Source: UBA2185 sp964564625 (lineage in GTDB: Bacteria; Desulfobacterota; Syntrophia; Syntrophales; UBA2185). From it: 64,000 nt of DNA. The notes under the pieces were generated by a model that saw only the letters and a program-made list of their open reading frames with translations, made no database searches and was not told the origin of the DNA. The stretch is taken from positions 1 through 64,000 of the forward strand of contig CAZMBE010000009.1 of the NCBI GenBank assembly GCA_964564625.1. Reading direction: 5' to 3'. Below are positions 51,801 to 59,730 of this stretch, piece by piece; position 1 is the first letter of the stretch; each line of letters starts with the position of its first letter. Position numbers and translations under genes: made by a program.

Positions 51801-53126
51801 ATGGATTACGTTCCCCATACTTCGGAAGATCAAAAACAGATGATGGAGACGATCGGCATCCAATCAATAACCGACCTTTTTGTCGATATACCTGAAAAAT
51901 ATCAGCTCAAGAAGCTTATGAACCTGCCTCCCGCCCTATCCGAACAGGAAGTATTTATCCTTATGAAAGGTATCAGTGTTCAGAATGCTATTTCCCCTGT
52001 CACTTTGATGGGAGCAGGGGTTTACCACCATTATATACCCGCTGTTGTAGGGCATGTCATTTCCCGTTCCGAGTTCTATACAGCATATACCCCTTACCAG
52101 GCGGAGATCAGCCAGGGTATCCTTCAGGCTATTTACGAATATCAGACCATGATCGCCAAGCTTACGGGCATGCAGGTTGCGAATGCCTCCCTGTATGACG
52201 GCGCCTCTGCCATGGCTGAGGCTGCGGTTCTTGCCGCCAAAACTTTGAACCGGACGAAAATTGTGATCGTCCGCTCCGTTCATCCTGAGTATCGGCAGGT
52301 GGTAAGTACGTATGCCTGGTCAAATGGATACGAGGTGGTGGAAGTTCCTTACAATAAATCCGGTCAGCTTGATCAAGATTCTCTTCTCGAGGCTGTGGAT
52401 GAAAGTGCCGCTGCTGTTCTGGTACAAAGCCCAAACTTCTTTGGAGTCATTGAGGATATCTCTTTGATTGCGTCAGCAGTGCATGAGAAGGGAGCGCTTC
52501 TCGTTGCAGGATTCACGGAAGCGACGTCTTTAGGTATTCTTAAACCTGCAGGTAGTATGGGGGCCGATTTTGTCGTTGGGGAAGGGCAGAGCTTTGGGAA
52601 CCCCATGAACTACGGAGGCCCCTATCTGGGAATTTTTGCCGGTACCGACAAGTTTCTGAGGAAGATTCCCGGCAGGCTCGCAGGAGCAACCGTCGACAGG
52701 GAAGGCAAGAGGGGATTTGTTCTGACCCTTCAGACCCGGGAACAGCACATACGCCGCGAGCGAGCCACTTCGAATATCTGCTCGAATGAAGCCCTTTGCG
52801 CACTGGCCGCCGCCGTCTATCTTGTCAGCCTGGGGAAAAACCTCAGAAAATTAGCCGAACTCAACATTCACAATACTCACTATCTTAAACAAAGACTTTC
52901 CGGGCTTAAAGGATGGGATGTGGTTTTTCCGGCACCCGTCTATAACGAATTTATTGTTCGATGTCCCAATCCGCGGGCTGTCAATAAGAAACTGCAGGCT
53001 GAAGGCATTATTGGCGGCTACGAAGTGGAAAAAGATTATCCAGAACTGAAAAACACCCTTCTTCTCTGTGCGACTGAAATGCTTAAGAAAGAGGATATTG
53101 ACCGGATTGTCTCATTGCTTGATTAA
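51801..53126 (+). CDS. gcvPA: glycine dehydrogenase (decarboxylating) subunit 1
   Basis: A 441-residue N-terminal half of the P protein, here a separate subunit as in many anaerobes and firmicutes. YTPYQAEISQGILQAIYEYQ, ASLYDGASAMAEAA and FGNPMNYGGPYLGIFA are characteristic. It lacks the PLP lysine, which is in the other subunit. The start at 51801 (MDYVPHTSEDQ) fits the family; a GTG 21 codons upstream would run close to gcvH. Confidence 0.96.
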   Translation: MDYVPHTSEDQKQMMETIGIQSITDLFVDIPEKYQLKKLMNLPPALSEQEVFILMKGISVQNAISPVTLMGAGVYHHYIPAVVGHVISRSEFYTAYTPYQAEISQGILQAIYEYQTMIAKLTGMQVANASLYDGASAMAEAAVLAAKTLNRTKIVIVRSVHPEYRQVVSTYAWSNGYEVVEVPYNKSGQLDQDSLLEAVDESAAAVLVQSPNFFGVIEDISLIASAVHEKGALLVAGFTEATSLGILKPAGSMGADFVVGEGQSFGNPMNYGGPYLGIFAGTDKFLRKIPGRLAGATVDREGKRGFVLTLQTREQHIRRERATSNICSNEALCALAAAVYLVSLGKNLRKLAELNIHNTHYLKQRLSGLKGWDVVFPAPVYNEFIVRCPNPRAVNKKLQAEGIIGGYEVEKDYPELKNTLLLCATEMLKKEDIDRIVSLLD

Positions 53127-53149
53127 AGGCATATATACTGGAGGAATTC

Positions 53150-54610
53150 ATGGAACTGATATTTGAAAAAAGTAGGCCGGGGAGAGTCGCCACGCGTGTT
53201 CCGAAGTCAGATGTGCCGGAGATCGCAATTGAAAGTGTCATTGATAAGGGCCTGCTCAATGATGATGTGGATCTGCCCGAGGTGGCGGAGGTGGACCTGA
53301 TCCGGCACTATATACAGTTATCGAAGCGCAATTTCGGTGTCGATGTGGGCTTTTATCCCCTGGGCTCCTGTACCATGAAATACAACCCCAAAGTCAACGA
53401 GGAAGCGGCAAAGCTTCCCGGTTTTACGGCGCTCCATCCTTACGCTCCTGTTGAATTTTCCCAGGGATCGCTGCAGCTTATGTATGAACTCCGGCAGTAT
53501 CTCAGTGAAATATTTGGTATGGCCGATTTTGCCCTCCAGCCCGCCGCGGGCGCCCACGGGGAACTCACCGGCGTCATGGTTATCAAAAAATACTTTGAGA
53601 AAAAAGGAGAAAAGCGGTCGCATATATTAATTCCCGATGCCGCTCACGGCACCAACCCCGCCTCTGGTGCGCTGTGCGGATACCGGGTGGTCACGGTGCG
53701 GTCCAATACGGAAGGCGGTGTGGATATCGATCACCTCCGGGAATTGATGACGGAAAACGTTGCCGGTCTCATGCTCACGAACCCCAACACCCTGGGGCTC
53801 TTTGAACGAAATATCGAACAGGTTGCGAAGATTATTCATGATAAGGGTGGATTTCTTTATTGCGACGGCGCCAATGCCAATGCCTTTATGGGCATTACGA
53901 AGCCAGGGGATTTAGGGTTTGATGTGATTCAACTCAACCTCCATAAGACGTTCTCAACCCCGCACGGCTGCGGCGGTCCCGGCAGCGGGCCAGTGGGTGT
54001 AAGGGGAAACCTGGTTCCGCACCTGCCAATACCACGTGTGATTAAACAGGGGCACAGTTATGACTGGGACTACAAATATCCGGAGAGTATTGGAAGGGTA
54101 AGGGCCTTCTATGGCAATTTTAATGTAATGGTTAAGGCGTATACGTATATCCGGTCTCTAGGTCCCGAGGGTTTGAAGAGGGCAAGTGAAATTGCCGTTC
54201 TGAATGCCAATTATGTAAAGGAAAAATTAAAGTCTCATTACGATGTCGCCTATGACCGAATCTGTATGCATGAGTGTGTCTTTTCCGGAAAGCGGCAGGT
54301 GAAGGAGAGCGGAGTCCACACCTCGGATATTGCCAAGCGTCTCCTGGATTATGGCTACCATCCACCGACCATATACTTCCCCTTGATTGTACCCGAGGCG
54401 ATTATGATAGAACCCAACGAGACGGAAAGCAAGGAAACCCTGGACACCTTCTGCGAAACAATGATACATATAGCCAGGGAAGCGAAAGATAATCCTCATC
54501 TTGTCAAGACAGCCCCTCTTACTACTCCCGTGCGACGCCTGGATGATGTGAAAGCGGCCAGGGAGCCTGATGTATGCTGGGGAAAAGCACGGACAGGGGG
54601 CAAGACGTAG
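53150..54610 (+). CDS. gcvPB: glycine dehydrogenase (decarboxylating) subunit 2
   Basis: A 486-residue catalytic half of the P protein, carrying the PLP-lysine in LNLHKTFSTPHGCGGPG and the FYPLGSCTMKYNPK and DAAHGTNPAS loops. With GcvPA it decarboxylates glycine and loads aminomethyl on GcvH. A good ribosome site (GGAGG) precedes the ATG, 23 bases after gcvPA. Confidence 0.97.
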   Translation: MELIFEKSRPGRVATRVPKSDVPEIAIESVIDKGLLNDDVDLPEVAEVDLIRHYIQLSKRNFGVDVGFYPLGSCTMKYNPKVNEEAAKLPGFTALHPYAPVEFSQGSLQLMYELRQYLSEIFGMADFALQPAAGAHGELTGVMVIKKYFEKKGEKRSHILIPDAAHGTNPASGALCGYRVVTVRSNTEGGVDIDHLRELMTENVAGLMLTNPNTLGLFERNIEQVAKIIHDKGGFLYCDGANANAFMGITKPGDLGFDVIQLNLHKTFSTPHGCGGPGSGPVGVRGNLVPHLPIPRVIKQGHSYDWDYKYPESIGRVRAFYGNFNVMVKAYTYIRSLGPEGLKRASEIAVLNANYVKEKLKSHYDVAYDRICMHECVFSGKRQVKESGVHTSDIAKRLLDYGYHPPTIYFPLIVPEAIMIEPNETESKETLDTFCETMIHIAREAKDNPHLVKTAPLTTPVRRLDDVKAAREPDVCWGKARTGGKT

Positions 54611-54634
54611 ATGAGATAGAGAAAGAAGAATAAG

Positions 54635-55045
54635 ATGGACAGAAATAAAATTATTAAAAAACTGAAAGATATCAAGGATCCCGCACAGAGAGACAGGATT
54701 ATCTGGGCGTTGGACGGTAAGGAAAAAGAAGTAATGGGCGAGAAGCCTGCTCCGGTGGCGCCGCTCAAGCGTGTATCGACTCCTGTTCCTGAACGGTCCC
54801 AAAAACATCCTCAGCTTCCTGTGAGCACCAGAAAAATCATCAATTATATCTTTCCCGGCCTTTTTATTTTTTTCGGTCTTATGAACATCGTGCAGGCATT
54901 GATGCATTTTCACATTACGGGACAAATTGAAGACGTAATTCCCAAACTCGTCCTGGGAGGAATATTTATCCTGTTCGGTATGTTCGGTATCGTGAAGGCC
55001 AGGAAGCAGGTTCAAAGCACAAATGCAGATCAAAAGGAAACCTGA
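54635..55045 (+). CDS. small two-helix membrane protein of unknown function
   Basis: A 136-residue protein not recognised. An N-terminal basic, charged segment (MDRNKIIKKLKDIKDPAQRDR) and a Pro-rich middle are followed by two predicted membrane helices (IFPGLFIFFGLMNIVQALM and LVLGGIFILFGMFGIVKA) and a polar tail. Its last 23 bases overlap lipA, so it belongs to the gcv-lipA-lpd operon. A role in lipoate or glycine metabolism is not implied beyond position. Confidence 0.65.
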   Translation: MDRNKIIKKLKDIKDPAQRDRIIWALDGKEKEVMGEKPAPVAPLKRVSTPVPERSQKHPQLPVSTRKIINYIFPGLFIFFGLMNIVQALMHFHITGQIEDVIPKLVLGGIFILFGMFGIVKARKQVQSTNADQKET

Positions 55046-55880
55046 ATGGTTAAAAGTAAAACTGCCGGCTTCTCGTGAATTCAAACATGTGAAGGGAATC
55101 CTGACGCATTTGCATCTCCACTCCATCTGCCAGGAGGCACGTTGTCCTAATGTGACCGAATGCTTCCACTCTGGAACAGCCACGTTCTTAATTCTCGGGA
55201 ATATCTGCACCCGCAACTGCCGTTATTGTAACGTTCAGCATGGGACACCCGGAGGAGTTGATGAACATGAGCCAGAACGGCTCGCCCAGGCGGTGAAGAA
55301 TCTGGGACTTCAGTATGTAGTCATTACCTCAGTTACACGGGATGACCTGCCTGATGGGGGGGCAGAGATGTTTGCCCGCTGTGTAATACGCCTTTACCAG
55401 CAAGTGCCGGGATGCAGGGTCGAAGTCCTTATTCCGGATTTGCAGGGCAATTGGGGTGCCCTGAAGTGTATAATCGAAGCCCGGCCTCACGTCATTAACC
55501 ATAATATGGAAGTTGCTCCTGCTTATTTCAGAGATATCAGGCCGCGGGGGAACTACCATGTATCACTGGAACTACTTCGTCAGGTACATAACTATGGCGA
55601 AAAGACAATAATCACCAAATCAGGCTTTATGGTGGGTTTTGGAGAGAGTGAAGATGATATCATGGGGATGCTTCGTGACCTGGCTTCTGTGCATTGCACA
55701 TGTGTAACCATTGGCCAGTATCAGCAACCTACACGCAACCACTGGCCTGTCATGAAATATTACCACCCCGATGAATTTGAAGTGATCAAAACGGCAGCAT
55801 ATGACATGGGGTTGAAGCATGTGGAAGCCGGTCCTCTGGTCCGCAGTTCCTATCATGCTGCGAATATCCTGATGAAATAA
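55023..55880 (+). CDS. lipA: lipoyl synthase
   Basis: A 285-residue radical SAM enzyme inserting two sulfurs into octanoyl-lysine of GcvH. The auxiliary cluster CQEARCPNVTEC and the radical SAM cluster CTRNCRYCNV (CX3CX2C) are complete, and the C-terminal RSSYHA supplies the Ser ligand of the auxiliary cluster. It is in the gcv operon, while the octanoyl donor step (lipM) is at 7,418. Confidence 0.97.
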   Translation: MQIKRKPEWLKVKLPASREFKHVKGILTHLHLHSICQEARCPNVTECFHSGTATFLILGNICTRNCRYCNVQHGTPGGVDEHEPERLAQAVKNLGLQYVVITSVTRDDLPDGGAEMFARCVIRLYQQVPGCRVEVLIPDLQGNWGALKCIIEARPHVINHNMEVAPAYFRDIRPRGNYHVSLELLRQVHNYGEKTIITKSGFMVGFGESEDDIMGMLRDLASVHCTCVTIGQYQQPTRNHWPVMKYYHPDEFEVIKTAAYDMGLKHVEAGPLVRSSYHAANILMK

Positions 55881-55899
55881 CGTTAGTAAATTTTCAATG

Positions 55900-56046
55900 T
55901 GTCATTTCGAACCCTTCGCGCTTGCCAAGAGCAAGCGTTGGGAGGAATACCTGCCCCGATCGAAGAGAAATCTTAAAGATTCCTCAGTTTCGTTCAGAAT
56001 AAAAGATGGGTGAGGCTCCCGCGTCGCTTCTTCCCTCGCAATGACA
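55900..56046. repeat. inverted-terminal repeat element (TGTCATT...AATGACA)
   Basis: This 147-base spacer segment between lipA and lpdA begins TGTCATTTCGAACCCTTCG and ends CCCTCGCAATGACA, with imperfectly complementary ends; the middle carries GAGAAATCTTAAAGATTCCTC-like words. It matches the general form of dispersed palindromic repeats found in many Desulfobacterota genomes. It lies inside a same-direction gene cluster and does not interrupt a coding region. Confidence 0.65.
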
Positions 56047-56096
56047 TGATGAGTATTTCCTGAGGGTTCGAATAATTGAACAGATAGGATTTCATA

Positions 56097-57449
56097 ATGT
56101 CTGAAACATACGATCTTATTGTTATCGGCGCCGGTCCCGGCGGTCATGCCGCGGCTGAACATGCCGCGAGATGGGGGGCCAGGGTTGCCATTATTGAGAA
56201 GAGCCAGTGGGGTGGTACATGTACTTACAAGGGCTGCATCCCGACGAAGGCCTTGCTGGCCTGCAGCAAACACTACGTGAATCTCAAGAAAATGAGGCGT
56301 CTTGGCATTTCACCAGGGGAAGTATCCTTTGACTTCACCTCAATGAAGCGCCATCAGAAGCAGATGATTACCACTTCGTCCCTGGGGGTACAAAAAACTC
56401 TCAAGGATGCCGGAGTTGTCCTGAAATCGGGGGAAGGGAAAATTATTGCACCACGGGAGATAGAATGGGTAACGCCACAGGGTGATGCACATCGTCTCAT
56501 GGCCGTTAATATCATTATTGCCTGGGGTTCAGAACCGCTGCTCCCCCCCGGCATTACACCATCCCGCCGTGTTGTTACATCCGATGGTTTTCTGGCGATG
56601 GAGGCATTGCCGGATTCCGTCGTGATTGTCGGGGCAAGTGTGATCGGTGTGGAGTTTGCGACGTTTCTCGCCGAACTGGGTGTAAAAGTGACCCTTGTTG
56701 AACTTCTTGACCGGGTCCTCCCCGGTGAAGATAAAGAAGCCGCCGATTTTTTACGGCAAGAGCTGTTCAGGCTTGGTATTGTCATTCATACATCGACCAG
56801 GATGGAGACAATAGCGGAAACGCCGAATGGAGTATCTTTAAACGCGATGCATGCTTCGCATATTCTCAATTTCAATGCTGATTATGTCCTCGTCTGTACC
56901 GGCAGACAGCCCATTTTGTATATGGATGAATTGAATCACTGTGGGATTGAATATGATCAGAAGGGAATCATCGTCAATGAAAATCATATGACCAGTAAAG
57001 ACGGTTTCTACGCGATCGGCGATGTTACCGGTGGCATCATGCTGGCCCACAGGGCGATACAGCAGGGCAGGGCTGTCGCCAGTTATCTCTACGGTGATCG
57101 CTCGGTCATTCACAGGGAGGACGCGGTACCCTCTGTTATTTATACTCATCCGGGTGTGGCCCGTGTCGGGCTTACCGAAGAACAGGCCGCGGAACGGGGT
57201 TTGAAGGTGGACATAAAGAAGGTGGAATACGCGGCCAATATCATTGCCAGAACGGAACAGAAAGGAAATGGGTTTGTAAAAGCAGTCTTCTGCGAAGACA
57301 AATTAATCGGGGTGACGATCGCAGGAGATGATGCCGGTGAATTGATTGCTTCCATGGCACTGGCCGTCACCAATAAAATAGGAATGAAGGAATTGAAAAA
57401 CTGGATTATTCCCCATCCGACCCTCAGTGAAATATTGAAACTTCTTTAA
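56097..57449 (+). CDS. lpdA: dihydrolipoyl dehydrogenase (L protein)
   Basis: A 450-residue flavoprotein disulfide reductase. The FAD motif GAGPGGHAAAEHAARWG, the redox-active pair in WGGTCTYKGCIPTKAL (C-x4-C kept, though the usual LNVGC reads TYKGC), the NAD motif VIVGASVIGVEFATFLAELG, and the C-terminal HPTLSEIL with the catalytic His-Glu are visible. It reoxidises GcvH dihydrolipoate with NAD and is the L protein of the glycine cleavage system. Confidence 0.95.
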   Translation: MSETYDLIVIGAGPGGHAAAEHAARWGARVAIIEKSQWGGTCTYKGCIPTKALLACSKHYVNLKKMRRLGISPGEVSFDFTSMKRHQKQMITTSSLGVQKTLKDAGVVLKSGEGKIIAPREIEWVTPQGDAHRLMAVNIIIAWGSEPLLPPGITPSRRVVTSDGFLAMEALPDSVVIVGASVIGVEFATFLAELGVKVTLVELLDRVLPGEDKEAADFLRQELFRLGIVIHTSTRMETIAETPNGVSLNAMHASHILNFNADYVLVCTGRQPILYMDELNHCGIEYDQKGIIVNENHMTSKDGFYAIGDVTGGIMLAHRAIQQGRAVASYLYGDRSVIHREDAVPSVIYTHPGVARVGLTEEQAAERGLKVDIKKVEYAANIIARTEQKGNGFVKAVFCEDKLIGVTIAGDDAGELIASMALAVTNKIGMKELKNWIIPHPTLSEILKLL

Positions 57450-57455
57450 GCTGTT

Positions 57456-58832
57456 ATGAAAAAGATAATAACACTCATCGCGGTACTCGTGCTTTCTTCC
57501 CTTTTCTGCGTAGCAGATTTGCATGGTGAAACAATGCGCACAGAAGACTTCATTCACGAGCCCATATTCAACAGCAAAATATACCTGCACGAATCGGGAA
57601 GAAAGCATCCAAAAAGCGTTGTGCTGGTGCATGGAACGGGGGGGGAAGGAGCCAGAGTCTGGAAGGACCTCATACCTGAACTAGAAAAAAAATATCATGT
57701 CGTTGCTTTTGATCTTCCCGGCTTTGCCCGTTCAAGCAAGGACAACCAGCTGTATTCCCCTAAGAATTTTGCTTCATTTATCGATTGGATCGTAAAGAAA
57801 TACACAAAGGGATCCATAAGCATCATAGGGCATTCAATGGGCGGTGCAATATCATTGTATTATGCGCAAATGTATCCGTCACGTTTGGAGCGCCTCGTTG
57901 TTGTAAATTCAGCAGGAATATTGTACCGCTCAGCGTTTACGAAAAGCTTCATTTCCATAAAACCTAATAAGTGGCTGGATATATTTCAGACACCTGTACC
58001 GGTTGCATATAACTATATGATTGCAAAACTCGAGGAATTGGACGGCGTCTTGGAACCGGAAACAGTCGAAAAATCATTGGAGTCCGAATTTCTCAGAAGG
58101 AAGCTGTACGATGGGGATCCTGAAAAAATAGCCTCCATTGCCCTGCTCCACACTGATTTCAGCGGTATCATCAGCACAATAAACATCCCTACCCTCATCA
58201 TCTGGGGCGAGAAAGACTCTGTCTCGCCGCTCAGGACCGGAAGGGTTTTGGAATGGATGATTCCCGGGTCTGAGTTGCGGATAATGCCGGATGTCGGTCA
58301 CTCCCCAATGCTCGAACGTCCGCATGAATTTAATAAGATTATAACGGCCTGGCTCTCTGCTCCCCCTCAACAGAAGGAACGCAAACCCCCGTTATGGACA
58401 AGCGAGAAAGTCTTTCTCTGCGAGCATAAAGATTGTATCATCTCCGACGGTGAGTATGACCGTATAGAGATTAGAAACAGCAATCAATCCCAGATTGTGA
58501 ATGTAGCAGCAAAACACATTCATGTTGAGAAATCTATCGTATCGATTGAAAGCGCCTCTATTAAATCCGAAGATGTGGGGGTGAAAATCATAGATTCCGT
58601 CACGACGATGAGCGGCTGCAGCATCGATGCGAATATTGGCCTGCTCGTTTCTAACAGCAGCATCGATCTCGCCGGGGTGAAGATTACAGGGAAAACTGCG
58701 GCTGTCAAAGAAGCAGGGCTGACGGCGGAGCATAAGTCTACCGTTATTTTTTCGGTCAGCAAACTCCACAGTCCCTTCAACGACGGCTATAAGCACGAAA
58801 TCAAGATAGTGACAGACAAAAATCCGTATTAG
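57456..58832 (+). CDS. exported alpha/beta hydrolase with a C-terminal beta-rich tail
   Basis: A 458-residue protein with a signal peptide (MKKIITLIAVLVLSSLFCV). Residues 40-310 are an alpha/beta-hydrolase fold with oxyanion VLVHGTGGEG, nucleophile elbow IIGHSMGGAIS, Asp in IIWGEKDSVSP and His in PDVGHSPMLERP, so esterase or lipase activity is plausible. Residues 330-458 contain IxIxNS-type repeats (KIIDSVTTMSGCSID, GLLVSNSSIDLAG), resembling a small right-handed beta-helix. It starts seven bases after lpdA. Neither the substrate nor the tail's role is known. Confidence 0.75.
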   Translation: MKKIITLIAVLVLSSLFCVADLHGETMRTEDFIHEPIFNSKIYLHESGRKHPKSVVLVHGTGGEGARVWKDLIPELEKKYHVVAFDLPGFARSSKDNQLYSPKNFASFIDWIVKKYTKGSISIIGHSMGGAISLYYAQMYPSRLERLVVVNSAGILYRSAFTKSFISIKPNKWLDIFQTPVPVAYNYMIAKLEELDGVLEPETVEKSLESEFLRRKLYDGDPEKIASIALLHTDFSGIISTINIPTLIIWGEKDSVSPLRTGRVLEWMIPGSELRIMPDVGHSPMLERPHEFNKIITAWLSAPPQQKERKPPLWTSEKVFLCEHKDCIISDGEYDRIEIRNSNQSQIVNVAAKHIHVEKSIVSIESASIKSEDVGVKIIDSVTTMSGCSIDANIGLLVSNSSIDLAGVKITGKTAAVKEAGLTAEHKSTVIFSVSKLHSPFNDGYKHEIKIVTDKNPY

Positions 58833-58942
58833 TCATCGTGATGCCAAAAGGCAACCTCAATGCCCCATATACAGAAGAGACGTGGCAGTTGACGTTATGT
58901 ACTTATGTAATAGCAGGTGAGTTTCGTGTGGGAGAGGAAAGT

Positions 58943-59437
58943 ATGAAGAAGATACTATGGAAAGCCCCCTTTAGTATTTTCGCTTCGGCAGCCTTGATAT
59001 TTTTCATAGGCTGCATGGGTGCAAATTACGGGAGTATCATTCCCGACACGGCAGTGACAAAAGCCTTTGAGTCCTTCCGAATCGACCCCGATATGAACTA
59101 TTATTACAGCGGGCCCGATGCTTACCCGAATGCTTTAATAGGAGTGAAAAAGAGCTATGTGCTTGATTCAGACCTGTGGAAGCCTATAGAGGCACAACCT
59201 AACGTGTTGAATGAATTAATCATGGCAATGCAGTCGAGAGCCCTTGAACGTGGAATGTCTCAGCACGGTTTCATTATCAAAGGCAACAAGGGGCAAGCCA
59301 TTGGTGTATGGTATTCCATTCTGAGAGCAACTACAGTCGTCAGAGTGGGTGATGGCAATAAAGTGGAAATATCTACTCCGGATCTGATTTTATTTAAAGA
59401 AGATAGAGGTGGAATGTTTGATCAAAGAGGCAGGTGA
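58943..59437 (+). CDS. putative lipoprotein of unknown function
   Basis: A 164-residue protein with a lipoprotein signal (MKKILWKAPFSIFASAAL, FFIGC with the lipobox Cys at residue 24). Conserved-looking segments are DPDMNYYYSGPDAYPNALIG, LDSDLWKPIE and GNKGQAIGVWYSILRATT. The ATG at 58943 has GGAGAGGAAAG upstream; an earlier in-frame start lacks one. It follows the hydrolase by 110 bases. I do not recognise a named family. Confidence 0.6.
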   Translation: MKKILWKAPFSIFASAALIFFIGCMGANYGSIIPDTAVTKAFESFRIDPDMNYYYSGPDAYPNALIGVKKSYVLDSDLWKPIEAQPNVLNELIMAMQSRALERGMSQHGFIIKGNKGQAIGVWYSILRATTVVRVGDGNKVEISTPDLILFKEDRGGMFDQRGR

Positions 59438-59730
59438 AATAATGTATCTCTTCCTCCCCCTTATTCTCCAGCATCACCTGCTCCCCGAAATTGAAAAGCA
59501 GGTTCAACCGGCAATTCCATGTATGACCGATCTCAAAAAAGTCGTAGTTGGGTTCTTTTTTTAGTCCTTCCTGTATATGAGATTTTATAATTCATTAATA
59601 CCATGCAGTATTTCACATAAAAATCGATATTATCTCGGTTACTATTTCGTTGACATGTAAGGTTGCCTTTTCTATACTTCCGACTCAAAAGAAAGTGCTT
59701 ATCCCAACCCGTATTTTAGAGGTTTCTAAA

